From: UBA1127 sp965116355
GTDB taxonomy: Bacteria > Chloroflexota > Dehalococcoidia > Lucifugimonadales > UBA1127
DNA length: 64,000 nt
Reading direction: 5' to 3'
NCBI GenBank assembly: GCA_965116355.1
Contig: OZ220679.1
Span: 558,001-622,000, forward strand
Shown here: positions 43,228-53,800 of the stretch, piece after piece
Layout of the letters: every line of letters begins with the position of its first letter
Numbering within the stretch: position 1 is the first letter of the stretch
Notes under the pieces: model-generated
What the model was told of the DNA's origin: nothing
Seen by the model: only the letters and a program-made list of their open reading frames with translations
Databases searched by the model: none
Made by a program: the position numbers and the translations under genes

Positions 43228-45033
43228 CTATAGCCCTCCCATCACCACCGCAGCCGTGCCCGCGCTGGTCAGCGACTCATCGCTGCCGGCATCGTCGGTG
43301 AAGGTGACCCGGACCTTGATCACCTTGCCGTTGTCGGATGACTGCACCGTGTAGGTGGAGCTTGTCGCCCCGTCGATGTCGGTGTCGTCGGCAAGCCACT
43401 GGTAGCTGTAGCTGACGTTCGTCAGGCCGTTGGTATCGGCGATGCCGGACGTGTCGGCCGTCAGGGTCTGGCTCACCTGGGCCGTTCCGCTGATGGTGGG
43501 GGCGCCGGTTGCCGGCGTATTTGCCGCCACAACGGCGGCCGTTGCCGCACTGGTCAGCGACTCATCATGGCCCGCGTCGTCGGTGAAGGTGACCCGTACC
43601 TTGATGACCTTGCCACTGTCGGTTGTCTGGAGCGTGTAGGTGGAGCTTGTTGCCCCGTCGATCTCGGTGTCTCGGCTGGATAGCCACTGGTAGCTGTAGG
43701 TCACGTTGGCCAGCCCGTCGGCGTCGGATATGCCGGACGTGTCGGCCGTGAGGGTCTGTCCCACCCGGGCCGTTCCGCTGATGGTGGGGGCGCCGGTGGC
43801 CGGGCTATTGACTACCAGCGTTGCAGCGTACGGCATGCAGTTGTTGGTCGTGTCCGACTCATCCGTCACCGCGTCCACGCACGAGCCGAAGTAGTACGTG
43901 CCTGGTGAATCCGGCACGGTCAGGTTGAACTCATGATGCGTGATGTCTCCCGGCGCGTGCGCGTCGATTTCCTTCGTCGCCAGCTCTGTGTCCGACGTCG
44001 TGATCATGATATCCTCGGACCGGTAGGCTCTGAGGGTCGTGGCCTCGGCTTCGCCGTCTCCCTCGTTCTCCAGACGCGTGTGCAGGGTGAACGTCCCACC
44101 CGGCACAAGCGGTGGACTGTATCCGTAGCCGCCCCCGATCGTCAGCTCCGGATACCCCTTGACGGTAACCGCCACGGCCTCCGAGCAGTTGTTCGTGGTG
44201 TCCCACTCGAACAACAGTGTGTTGACGAAGCACGCGCCGTAGTAGTAGGTGCCGGGCGTTGAAGACGCTGTTAGGTCAATTTCATTGGTACTGGAGCTCC
44301 CCGCGGCGATTTCTCTGCCGAAATCAAACCCTGCTCCTGAGATATTCGTGTCCGAAGTCGTAATCGTCGAATCTTCCGACCGGTAGAATTTGACGATTAG
44401 CTTGGGCGAACCCGATCCCTTCTTGGCTGTCGCGTCGCCCTCGTTGGCCAACGTCCCCGACAGCGTGAACTGCCGTCCGGGTCTTACCATTGCAGGCGCC
44501 GAAGCCGACATCGTCAGTTCGGGCCAGAACGTGACCCTCACCTCTATGCGATTCGAGCAGTTGTTCGTCGTGGCGGGCTCGCCCTCAACCCTGTCCACGC
44601 AAGCGCCGTAGGAGTAGTGGCCTTTGGCGTCGCCGAGTGTCGTAGGCGCCGTCAGCTCTATGGACTGGCTGCTCTCGCCTCCCGCCGAGAGGGCACCGAT
44701 CGCGTCGGTGCCCTCCTCCGTATCCAGTCCGCCAATGGACTGCCCGTACTCCTCACTGCCGGTGTAGCTGCTGTAGTAGCGCAAAGTCGTCGCCGACGAT
44801 TCCGCGTCGCCGATGTTCCTCACCGTCGGCGAAAGCGTGAACGTCGCCCCGGGCCTAACCCTTATATCGGTACCCGGTTTCGTCACCATCAAGTCCGGGC
44901 TGCCCTGTTGCGCCGAAACCCCCTGGGGAGCAGTCGGGGCTGCCAACAGCAGAGTGGCCAGGAGTGCAAGAATCAGCGCTATCACAAGAATGGCCGCCGC
45001 CCTAAATAGTCTGGGTCTTCTTGCGTTGGTCAT
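43228..45033 (-). CDS. Secreted CARDB and Ig-like repeat protein
   Basis: ATG 45033 shares one base with the stop of a preceding fragment (TGATG) and follows GGGAGGG. The ~601 residues have a signal peptide (ILVIALILALLATLLLAAPT), three CARDB-type adhesion domains (PDLMVTKPGTDIRVRPG, PELTMSASAPAMVRPGRQFT, PELTIGGGYGYSPPLVPGG), each with paired Cys such as TTNNCS, and two Ig-like domains. The Ig-like domains share GAPTISGTA and GKVIKVRVTFTDDAG. It ends abruptly in AVVMGGL. It is probably a secreted or surface adhesion module, in an operon with the Cache lipoprotein. Confidence 0.85.
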   Translation of the reverse strand: MTNARRPRLFRAAAILVIALILALLATLLLAAPTAPQGVSAQQGSPDLMVTKPGTDIRVRPGATFTLSPTVRNIGDAESSATTLRYYSSYTGSEEYGQSIGGLDTEEGTDAIGALSAGGESSQSIELTAPTTLGDAKGHYSYGACVDRVEGEPATTNNCSNRIEVRVTFWPELTMSASAPAMVRPGRQFTLSGTLANEGDATAKKGSGSPKLIVKFYRSEDSTITTSDTNISGAGFDFGREIAAGSSSTNEIDLTASSTPGTYYYGACFVNTLLFEWDTTNNCSEAVAVTVKGYPELTIGGGYGYSPPLVPGGTFTLHTRLENEGDGEAEATTLRAYRSEDIMITTSDTELATKEIDAHAPGDITHHEFNLTVPDSPGTYYFGSCVDAVTDESDTTNNCMPYAATLVVNSPATGAPTISGTARVGQTLTADTSGISDADGLANVTYSYQWLSSRDTEIDGATSSTYTLQTTDSGKVIKVRVTFTDDAGHDESLTSAATAAVVAANTPATGAPTISGTAQVSQTLTADTSGIADTNGLTNVSYSYQWLADDTDIDGATSSTYTVQSSDNGKVIKVRVTFTDDAGSDESLTSAGTAAVVMGGL

Positions 45034-45092
45034 CACAGCCCTCCCATGACCACGGCAGCCGTTCCCGCGCTGGTCAACGACTCCTCGAATCT
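45033..45092 (-). pseudogene. C-terminal fragment of a second CARDB/Ig gene
   Basis: The minus strand encodes EESLTSAGTAAVVMGGL and a stop, matching the last residues of the intact gene ending at 43228 with synonymous base differences. Upstream of ~45092 the match stops and unrelated sequence begins. It is the last ~17 codons of a tandem paralogue whose body has been lost. Confidence 0.7.
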
Positions 45093-45102
45093 CTGTCGTC
45101 TA

Positions 45103-45306
45103 TCAACTGGCAAACTCGTACCTTCTCGCGAACTTCAGAGCCGCCGGACGCGGCGCGGAGACGGCCTCACGCGCGGCAGACGCGGACGGAATGGTCCATC
45201 CGGCTGGTCTATCCATAGAATCCATGCCTCGGACGAATGCCAAGTCCATATCTCCAAAGTCAATTGGCCCAGTTACCCAGCCCAGTATAGCCACGGGATA
45301 TAACAT
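45103..45306 (-). pseudogene. Second copy of the divergent ORF remnant
   Basis: From ATG 45306 the frame reads MLYPVAILGWVTGPIDFGD and is similar to the frame starting at 28467 for about 50 residues, then diverges and stops at 45103. It belongs to the duplicated HK-RR upstream block. Confidence 0.45.
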
Positions 45307-45588
45307 GGCCGTAAAAAGCAACCCCTCTTCTGTAACACTTCATGTAAAAATGGGCGCAGGAGCGCTGATGTGATGCCCGGACCCACCGCGAGCCCGAATC
45401 CGGCCCGAGAGCGGGGGAAGATGGACGATGCCGACAGGCGGGACGAGGAGCATCGGGCCTGCGGGAGAGGTCTCGCCAGGCTGGGCGAGGCGAGCCTGCG
45501 CATCAACGAGAGCCTGGAGTTCGAAGCCGGGCTGCAGGCCTCTGCGGGCCCGTTCCGAGTGGGCGTCGTCGGGCAGCCGATGAGATAA
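45165..45588 (+). pseudogene. Truncated copy of the HK-RR promoter region and 5' end
   Basis: The segment repeats 28350-28706: the same TTGG.C/TATAGC boxes, a 26-base exact block at 45310-45335 (28471-28496), and a 31-base exact block at 45485-45515 (28649-28679). The encoded start from ATG 45421 (DRRDEE, then EASLRINESLEFEAGLQ) matches the kinase N-terminus, then diverges near 45541 and stops at 45588. The GAF, kinase and output domains are absent. Confidence 0.8.
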
Positions 45589-45674
45589 AGGCGTGAGGGG
45601 CACCTGCTAGACGGCGATCTCAGATCATCGTCAAGCTGGTTGACCATGAGGGCGCAGAGACCCTGCCCGGTCCT

Positions 45675-48600
45675 CTACCTGTCCAAGACCGTTATCACCG
45701 CGGGGTCGTCCTCGTCGGTTACGGTGATGGCCACCACTATGCTGGCCGCGGCGCCGAACGGATCTGTGGCGGTCACCACAACTTCGTAGCTGCTCCTGGC
45801 CTCGTAGTTCAACGACGCGTTCGTCTTCAACTGCCCGGTCTTCCTGTCTATGCGGAAGGAAGTGGCGTCATCGCCGCCCAGGGTGTAGATGAGCAGGTCG
45901 CCGTCGGCGTCACGGGCGCTCACCGGCTCGCCTATGTTAAGTCCGGCCTTCGTGTTCTCGGCCACCGTCCTGCTCGTCCTGTCCGTCTGGTCTCCCTCGG
46001 CCAGGTGGTCCTGGTCGGGGAACACGGGCGCGGCGTTGACGAAACCGGCCTCCGGCTGCGCGGGGTCGGTGGAGCTGTGTCTTCCCACCGGGACCTCCGA
46101 CACTCCCGTTGCCCGCTGGTCGTTGACGCTCAGGTTGTCCGCGTAGATTGCCGTCGCCCGTAGACACCTGCTCAGGTCGGCCGGCCTTGGATCGTAGACC
46201 GCCGACGAGGCCCCTGCAATCGGAGTCCAGCCGCCGACTGCAGGGACCCCGGTCGTGCGCGGGTCGTCCTCGCACTCGGCCGACGGCACGCCCCTGCTCA
46301 CCACGACCTCGCCGGACCGCTCCCACACCCACCTGTTGACCATAACTCCGCCGTCGGGATCGCTGACCATCGCATGTATCTCAATGCCCAGCTCCGGCTG
46401 CCTCTCGGACAGAGTCACCGATCCCGCATCCTCCGCATCCAACACGTTGACCCTCACGTCCAGGGATGAGGTCAGCCTGCGTGAGCCCTCGCCGGAGCTG
46501 GCAACGACGGTTATCGAGTAGGAGCTCTTCCTTTCGAAGTCGGGCCTGTGGGCTGTCCTGAAGCTCAGAGTGCCGGCCCCGTCGACGGCGAAATAGCTGC
46601 GGTCGGCGCCGGACAGCGAGTACGTCTCGTTGGTGTCGTCGTAGGCGTCGGGGCCGGTGGTCCTGTCCAGATCGGTCGCCGCATAGGCGCCGGTCCGCAG
46701 CCGGGTGTTGCCGTCCCCGACGGTGATGACCGGCGGGCTGGTGTTCTCCGCCACCCTGAGCACCGCAGGTGCGTCTTCTTCGAACCGCGGCGGTTCGTTC
46801 ACGTCGGCAACGGTGACAATCACATTCACCGTGGCCGAGGCGGTGGATGGATCGGACACCCTCACACGAAGTACGTACTCGCTGTTGCCGGCGTCATCGG
46901 CATCCTCGTCGCCAGGCAGCGCCGGGGCGCCGGTGAGAACCGTCGCCTCGTCCTGACGCTCCCCGGCGTCTGCGCCGAGCTCCTCGCCGACCCTTATCTG
47001 ACCGGTGAGACTGTCGATGGTGAACCGCAGGTGACCCACTTCATCCTCCAGGTCGGGAGTGTCCAGCAGTTCGTAGAACAGGATGTCCTCGTCAGCGTCG
47101 GTCGCCGCGAGCGGCTCGCCTATGGGAGCGCCCACGGGCGCGTTCTCGGCGACGGACCGGGAGACCTCGATGTAGGGCGTGCCTTCATCCTCGTCCTGAT
47201 CGGCAAAGGATGGAGCGGTATTGAAGAGGGTCGTCGCCTCCACCCGGTTGGCGCTAACCGCCGAGGCCCTCTTGCCCGAGCCGAACTTGTCCGAATAGGT
47301 AACCGATGCCCGCAGGTACATGCCCACGTCGTCGTCGGTCGGGCTGCGTCCCGGCGACGTGGCCCCCACTATGTCCGTCCATGAGACCCCGTCCCCGGAC
47401 CTCGCCCACTGCCACCTCACGGCGGCCACCCCGGAATCGTCGTCCGAAAGCTCGGCTCCCAGCGGCCGGTCGGCCTGAGGCTGGGGCCTGTCGATGCTCA
47501 CCTCACCGGCCTCATCCACGTCCGTCACCGTGACGTCCACATCGTGTGTTCCATCGTTTGCCTCGATGGTCACCCTGTACACGTTGCCTGCCAACACAGA
47601 CCGGGGATCCTCGTAGTCGGGAGGTTCCCGAAAGCGCAGCACACTGTCGTCGATGGTGAAGCGGTCCTCGTCGGGACCGTTCAGGGACCACCTGACGGCA
47701 TGTCCGCCCTCGTCATGAGCGCTGAAGGTTGCGACCGGGGTTGTACCGTTCTCGGCGAAGTCCACGGAGCTGACCCCGGTTATCTGCGCCGGGTCGTCCT
47801 CGTCGGTCAGGTTGATGGTCACCAGTATGCTGTCCGAGGCGCCCGAAGGGTCGGTCGCAATCACCTCGACCGCGTAGCTCCTCCTGACCTCGTAGTTCAG
47901 AGGAGCCTTCGTCACCAGCTGGCCACTGTTCCTCGATATACCGAAGAACGCAGCGTCCGCACCACCCAGGGTGTAGATGAGCAGGTCGCCGTCATCGTCA
48001 TGGGCGCTGACCGGAGGTCCGATGCTCCGCCCGGCCTCGGTGTTCTCGGCCACCCTCCGGCTGATCCTCTCGGACTGTTCTCCCGAGGCGCTCATGTCCT
48101 GGTCCACGAAATGCGGAGCGGCGTTGACGGGACTGTCGTCCTGTACGGGGGCTTCCGACACCCCCTCCACAGGCGCGGCCGCGTCGCCTATGTTGTCGCT
48201 GTAGATGGCCGTTGCACGCAGGCACCTGCCCGCGTCGATCGCCTGCGGAACGTATGCCGGCGACGTGGCTTCGGGTATCGGCTCCCAGCCGCCGATGACA
48301 GTCACACCTGGCGTGACTTGGTCGGCATGGCACACGTTCAATGGTTCGCCGTTGGCATCCACCGTGATCTCATCGGACCGATGCCAGACCCACTGCTCGA
48401 TTCGGACTCCGCCGTCGGGGTCGCTGACCCAGGCCTGGACCTCCGTGCCCACCTGCGGCTCCCGCTGGGACAGGAGCACCTCTCCGTCGTCTTCCGCATC
48501 CACCACCTCGATGGTCACGTCCAGCGTGGTCGACAGCCTTCGGGAAGCCAGACCGGAGTGGGCCACGATGGTGATCGAGTACGAGCTCTGCTCTTCGAAG

Positions 48601-50003
48601 TTGGGCTCGTGGCCCGTTTTGAAGCCCAGGATGTTGGAGCTGTTGAATTCAAGGAACTCGCCGTCGTCACCCGTGACCGAATACGTAAAGGTGGTGTCAT
48701 CGGCGTCCTGGTCGGTCACGTCGTAGGTGTCCGCATCCACCGGAGTGTCGCCGGACCCAAACGTGATGACCAGCGGGTCGACCTGCGGACCCTGGTTCTC
48801 GCTTACTTTCAGCAGGGTCGGCACATCCTTTTCGAACTCGGGGGGCTCGTTCACGTTGGTGACCGTCACGATCACGTTCACCGTGGCGGAGGCAGTCGAC
48901 GGGTCGGACACCTTCACGCGCAGGACGTACTCGCTGTTGTTCTCCTGACCGGCGGTTTCACCTGGGGGCAGCTCGGGACTGCCGGTCAGGGTCGTCGCCT
49001 GGTCTTCTCGCTCGCCGGCGTCCGCTCCCAACACCTTGCCGACCCTTATCTGACCGGTGAGGCTGTCTATGGTGAACCGCGTAACTCCGTCCTCATCCCT
49101 CAGATCGGTCGTGTCCAGGAGCTCGTAATACAGTAAGTCGGCGTCCGCGTCGGTCGCCGAGATCGCCCCACCCACGGTGATGCCCACAGCCGTGTTCTCG
49201 ACGACAGACCGGGCAATGTCGACGTAGGGGGTGTCCTCATCATCGTCCTGGTCGGCGAAGGATGGAGCGGCATTGGACAGGGTCCTGGCCTCCACGCGGT
49301 TGTCGCTCCCCGCCGAGACCGTCTTGCCCGAGCCGAACTTGTCAGCGTATGTGACCGTCGCACGCAGGTACATGCCGACGTCGGCGGGCGCCGGACTCCG
49401 CCTGGGCAATGTCGCTCCCTCTATGTCCGTCCAGGTGGTCCCGTCTTGGGATCTTGCCCACTGCCACCTCTCGGCCGTGACACCCTCATCCTCGTCCGAC
49501 AGGATGGCTGCAAGCGGCCGGTCGGCCTGCGGCTGCGGCCTGTCTATGGTGACCGTACCCGGCTCGTCCACGTCCGTAACGGTCACGGCCACATCGTGGG
49601 CCCCGCCGCCAGCTTCGATGGTCACCCTGTAGACGTTTCTCTCGCCCTGGGTCGCGCCCGCCGCCGAAGACGGCGGCTGCTCATAGTTGGGGGGCTCCCT
49701 GAACCTGAGCATGCCGCCATCGATGGTGAAGCTGGCGGCGTCACGCCCGCTCAGAGACCACTCGATGGCGTCCCCGTCCTGGTCATAGGCGTAGAAGACG
49801 CCGACCACCCCGGTACCGTTCTCCGGGTACTCGATAGAGGAGTCGGCCGACTGTGCATAGGCGGGATGGCCTGCCGGACCATGGGAGACCATTGTCGCAA
49901 TCAGCAAGCCGGCGATGACGATGACCAGCGCCACGACACGGGGATTCCCGCGTGGCAAAGTCCTCGGGCTCAGATGACAACTCAGTCGCTGTGATCGCGT
50001 CAT
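45675..50003 (-). CDS. Secreted cadherin-like repeat protein with a two-fold internal duplication
   Basis: The 1442 residues start with a signal segment (VVALVIVIAGLLIATMVSHG) and then consist of two successive copies of the same ~690-residue array. Each copy contains a cadherin-like unit (SIEYPENGTGVVGVFYAYDQ versus SVDFAENGTTPVATFSAHDE), an Ig/A-type unit with RPQPQADRPL.A.LSD, and a cadherin unit with DIARSVVENTAVG or EVSRSVAENAPVG. Each also has FTIDSLTGQIRVG, and further units with EYVLRV.VSDPSTASATVNV. Calcium-binding DxD and LDREN-like acidic loops recur. It ends in a cadherin unit and ITVLDR, without an anchor or sorting signal. It is predicted to be an exported adhesin or matrix protein. 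Confidence 0.87.
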   Translation of the reverse strand: MTRSQRLSCHLSPRTLPRGNPRVVALVIVIAGLLIATMVSHGPAGHPAYAQSADSSIEYPENGTGVVGVFYAYDQDGDAIEWSLSGRDAASFTIDGGMLRFREPPNYEQPPSSAAGATQGERNVYRVTIEAGGGAHDVAVTVTDVDEPGTVTIDRPQPQADRPLAAILSDEDEGVTAERWQWARSQDGTTWTDIEGATLPRRSPAPADVGMYLRATVTYADKFGSGKTVSAGSDNRVEARTLSNAAPSFADQDDDEDTPYVDIARSVVENTAVGITVGGAISATDADADLLYYELLDTTDLRDEDGVTRFTIDSLTGQIRVGKVLGADAGEREDQATTLTGSPELPPGETAGQENNSEYVLRVKVSDPSTASATVNVIVTVTNVNEPPEFEKDVPTLLKVSENQGPQVDPLVITFGSGDTPVDADTYDVTDQDADDTTFTYSVTGDDGEFLEFNSSNILGFKTGHEPNFEEQSSYSITIVAHSGLASRRLSTTLDVTIEVVDAEDDGEVLLSQREPQVGTEVQAWVSDPDGGVRIEQWVWHRSDEITVDANGEPLNVCHADQVTPGVTVIGGWEPIPEATSPAYVPQAIDAGRCLRATAIYSDNIGDAAAPVEGVSEAPVQDDSPVNAAPHFVDQDMSASGEQSERISRRVAENTEAGRSIGPPVSAHDDDGDLLIYTLGGADAAFFGISRNSGQLVTKAPLNYEVRRSYAVEVIATDPSGASDSILVTINLTDEDDPAQITGVSSVDFAENGTTPVATFSAHDEGGHAVRWSLNGPDEDRFTIDDSVLRFREPPDYEDPRSVLAGNVYRVTIEANDGTHDVDVTVTDVDEAGEVSIDRPQPQADRPLGAELSDDDSGVAAVRWQWARSGDGVSWTDIVGATSPGRSPTDDDVGMYLRASVTYSDKFGSGKRASAVSANRVEATTLFNTAPSFADQDEDEGTPYIEVSRSVAENAPVGAPIGEPLAATDADEDILFYELLDTPDLEDEVGHLRFTIDSLTGQIRVGEELGADAGERQDEATVLTGAPALPGDEDADDAGNSEYVLRVRVSDPSTASATVNVIVTVADVNEPPRFEEDAPAVLRVAENTSPPVITVGDGNTRLRTGAYAATDLDRTTGPDAYDDTNETYSLSGADRSYFAVDGAGTLSFRTAHRPDFERKSSYSITVVASSGEGSRRLTSSLDVRVNVLDAEDAGSVTLSERQPELGIEIHAMVSDPDGGVMVNRWVWERSGEVVVSRGVPSAECEDDPRTTGVPAVGGWTPIAGASSAVYDPRPADLSRCLRATAIYADNLSVNDQRATGVSEVPVGRHSSTDPAQPEAGFVNAAPVFPDQDHLAEGDQTDRTSRTVAENTKAGLNIGEPVSARDADGDLLIYTLGGDDATSFRIDRKTGQLKTNASLNYEARSSYEVVVTATDPFGAAASIVVAITVTDEDDPAVITVLDR

Positions 50004-50448
50004 AACCGGGTTCGACTTGGAAGACGCCGCCCTGAGACGAGCTCACGTTGGGTTACAGCCCTCCCCCGCCCCATGGTTGTATGCGGGCCTCTCTGCACTT
50101 CCGGCTCCCGACACGACGCTGACTTGCTCGAATGAACAGTGGGCGAGGCCCAGTTCGTCGGCCAAGTCAGGCAGGGCTCGTCATGCGCTCCGCATTGGGG
50201 CGTCCCCTGACTCCCCCCAACACCGAACGGGGTTACGGTGGCTACCGATGGCATTGGCAGTCTCCAGCCATTCAAGGCCGGACTCCGCCTAGTACAGGTC
50301 GTATGTTTCTCGGCACGCGACGGAATGTGGATCCGTCTCATGCCTCGCTCCGGGCCCGCCATACCCTCTCGACTTCCTGACTCTGTTCGATGTTTTCTCA
50401 TTGCTCCGTTCATCTCTGTTGCGGCATGCATGTTGGCGTCTCGCCTAC
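50004..50448. other. Spacer upstream of the cadherin-like gene
   Basis: No gene was supported. A hairpin-like element with CCCGC and GCGGG arms at about 50077-50100, ending GCGGGCCTCTCTGC, resembles elements at 36.8, 41.1 and 42.0 kb. The promoter of the cadherin-like gene should lie here, but no clear boxes were seen. Confidence 0.3.
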
Positions 50449-50694
50449 CTAGTCGGTGAACAGGTGGCCCAGTCCCAGGCTGTCGGCCAGATCATGAAGC
50501 GCCCTCAGTTGCCGGTAATTGGGCCGCACCCCATGCCTCCGCCAGCGCCTTATGGTGATGGGCGCGACCCTGAGACGCCGCGCGACTTCCGCCCATGTCA
50601 GGCCGGAGGCATGCTTGAACCACTCCAGGCGTTGCGCGAAGTCGTCGGGCGGGACGCCGGTCGCTCGGTTGTAATGAGTGCGTTGTCTCGGCAT
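50449..50694 (-). CDS. Small HTH DNA-binding protein
   Basis: This 81-residue protein is mostly a helix-turn-helix of the Xre/MerR-like small type: LTWAEVARRLRVAPITIRRW is helix, turn and recognition helix, and RQLRALHDLADSLGLGHLF is a closing helix. The basic RRWRRHGVRP loop fits DNA contact. It stands alone between two giant surface-protein genes on the same strand and may regulate one of them; this is inference. Confidence 0.75.
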   Translation of the reverse strand: MPRQRTHYNRATGVPPDDFAQRLEWFKHASGLTWAEVARRLRVAPITIRRWRRHGVRPNYRQLRALHDLADSLGLGHLFTD

Positions 50695-50890
50695 CGGGCT
50701 GGTCCACGTATGGCTCTCTCGTTCGCGGACTCCTCGAGAAGAGAGGCCCGTATGGGTGAATACCTCTCGGTCCCCGCCCGAGGTCCATGCATGTGAGTTT
50801 CGTTCGCTTCAAGGCTGCGTCCTTGAGCTACGGCGTCTCCAGGCCGAAGCGGATGTAGTAGTCTCCATCGGGCCGCGCTCCGTCCGGCGC

Positions 50891-53800
50891 CTAATTGCCC
50901 GCAGTTATTGTGAACGACACCTCCAGCGCGCCCAGTTCGTCGCCGCCTCCGGCCCGCTCCGAGTAGGCCGTGGCCGTCAGGGTGTAGCTGCCCGCCGGCA
51001 GCGACTCGCCGTACAGGTCCGACGCTGCGCCCTCGTATGAGTCGCCGTACAGCGAGTAGGGGGCGGCGCTTTCAGTCCTGGTGACGGTCTTGGCGCCGCT
51101 CAACACCAGCCGCACGCTGCCGACCGAGGCCGTCGAGTCGACGTTGGCGCGGATGCCGTAGCTGCCGCCGTTGGGGTCGGCCAGCGCCACGCTGGCCCCG
51201 CTGGTGAGCGATGCCAGCACGCTCTGGTCCGAGGCGTCCACCAGCGTGAAGCCGGTAAGCGGGTTCGTGCTGGGCTCATCCACCTCGGTCACGGTGACGT
51301 TCACCGTGGCGGTGTCGGTGCCTCCCTCGCCGTCGTCGGCCTGCACGGTCAGCGTGTAGGAGGGCGTGGTCTCGTGGTCCAGCGCGCCCGCCGTGGTGAT
51401 GGCGCCCGTGCTCCCGTCGATGGCGAACTTGCCGTCGCCGCTGCCGGCCTCGATGGTGTAGGTGATGCCGTCGCTGTCGGCGTCGGTGGCCGAGACCGTG
51501 CCCACGGCGTCGCCGGTGGCCGCGTCCTCGGCGATGGAGAAGCTGTAGGTCGAACTGCCGAAGGAGGGCGGACTGTTGGACTCATCCGTCGACTCTCGCT
51601 GCCCGGTGTCGCCGTCATCGGACCCGGGTAAGCCGTAGGCGAAGGCATACCCGGAGCGGTCCGAAGTCCCGTCCGTGCTGCGGGCCTGCACCCGGTAGAA
51701 GTAGCTACCGGTCTCGGCGACGGTTTCGTCGATGTAAGTTGTTACGTCGCCCACGATGGCAATCTGGCTGTAGGTGGCTCCGTGATCGGGCGGCGTATTC
51801 ATGTCGCCGTCATCCTCGGGTTTGTCGGCTCTGAAGATGATGTACTCGTACACGGTCGTGTCCACGGCGTCTGGGTCTGCGATGGGTATCGCCGGCTCAT
51901 AGAACGGCCTGTTGGAGTACAGCAGGGGCCGCTCCCAGGTCAGCTCGACGGGGCCCTCCACACCGTTATCGGTTCGCCGCGCCTTGACGTCCCAGGGCAG
52001 GTTCGGTCCGCGCACGGTGAGTGTGACCGGATCGACGAGGCCGCTCAGAAGAGGACTTCCGTCAGGAGTAACGGCCACCGCTTGTATGGCGAATTCGTAA
52101 GTTCCGCCGACCGGCAGTCTCTGCCACGTCAACGGACTCTGATCATCATCAGTGGACTCTTCCATATAGTCCGTATGTATCGTGAATTCCCAGTCGCCCT
52201 CGGAGCCGCCTGGCTCTCGCACGAGGATATCGTACCTGAGCCTTTCAGCCGCGCAGGGTATGCCGACCTGGTCCCAGTGGAACGTGGTCTTGCCTTTCTC
52301 ACTGGTCACTCGGAAATTGGCCGGCTTGTGCGGATTCGGTCCATTGCCGTCGGTGATGGTCAGCGTTGTGTCCTCGGGGCCGTCCACGCCCGCGTTGTTG
52401 TTGGCCGACCCGCTGACTGTGACGGAGCATGGGCCGTGACCGGCATCGTGATCCAACGCGGTGATGGTCACCTCGCCCGTGCTGGCAGTCTTTCCCGCCG
52501 CGATGGTCAGGGTCCTGTTCGCGCTCAGCGTCGTCGTGTCCGTCGGATCCACCGAGACGACGACCGTCGTGACTGCGCTGGAGATTGCGCTCAGCATCGC
52601 CGTCACCGTACTGGAGTTCCCGCTGCCGGTCTTGTTTATCGTCGCAGGCGTCAGCACCAGGGTCACCTGGGGCTCTGCGTCTCTTTGGGGGAGGACGAAC
52701 ACGTCGGTGATCGACACCGTGCTGGTGGACGTCGTGCCTGCAGAGATTCTCGTGGGCAGGACGCCGAGGCTGAGGTCCACGCTCTCCCCGGGATCCTGCA
52801 CCGAGTCTTCCGTCGCGGAGAAGGAGAAGGTCTTCTCGGTGTCGGAGGCGCCGAAGGTCAGGCTCGACGGGACCCCGGAGTAGTCCGCCGCCGATGCGCC
52901 GTCCTGGTTGGTCGTGGCGATGGGCACGACGACCTGGCGCTCTGGGGCTGCGCTGAGGGTCACCTTCACGTCCACTGTGTCGCCCTCTATCACGCTGTAG
53001 GAAGCATGCTCGAAGCTCACCGTCACCGCCGGCACGTCGTCATCGGCGATCGACACCGTGCTGGTGGGAGTTGTGCCGGCAGAAACTCCCGTGGGCAGGG
53101 CGCCGAACGACATAAGGACACTCTCGTCATCGTCGTCCACGTCGTCCGCCGTGGCGGAGAAGGTGAAGGACTTTTCGGTGTCGGAAGCGCCGAAGGTCAG
53201 GGTCGACGGGACGCCGGAGTAGTCCGCTGACGACGCGCCGCCCTGGTTGGTCTTCGTGAGCGGTACGACCACCTGGCGCTCGGGGGCTGGGCTTAGGGTG
53301 ACCTTCACGGTGGCGCTGCCGCCCTCCGCCGCGGTGTAGGCCGACTGCTCGAAGCTCACCGTCACGGAGGGCACATCGTCGTCTGTGATCGATACCGTGC
53401 TGGTCGAGGTCGTCCCGGCGCTCACTCCGGTGGGCAGCGAGCCGAAGGCCAGGGCTACGCTCTCATCGTCGTCGTCAACGTTGTCTGCCGTGGCGGAGAA
53501 GGTGAAGGACTTTTCGGTGTCGGAAGCTCCGAAGGTCAGGGTCGACGGGACGCCGGAGTAGTCCGCTGACGACGCGCCGCCCTGGTTGGTCTTCGTGAGC
53601 GGTACGACCACCTGGCGCTCGGGGGCTGGGCTTAGGGTGACCTTCACGGTGGCGCTGCCGCCCTCCGCCGCGGTGTAGGCCGACTGCTCGAAGCTCACCG
53701 TCACGGAGGGCACATCGTCGTCTGTGATCGATACCGTGCTGGTCGAGGTCGTCCCGGCGCTCACTCCGGTGGGCAGCGAGCCGAAGGCCAGGGCTACGCT

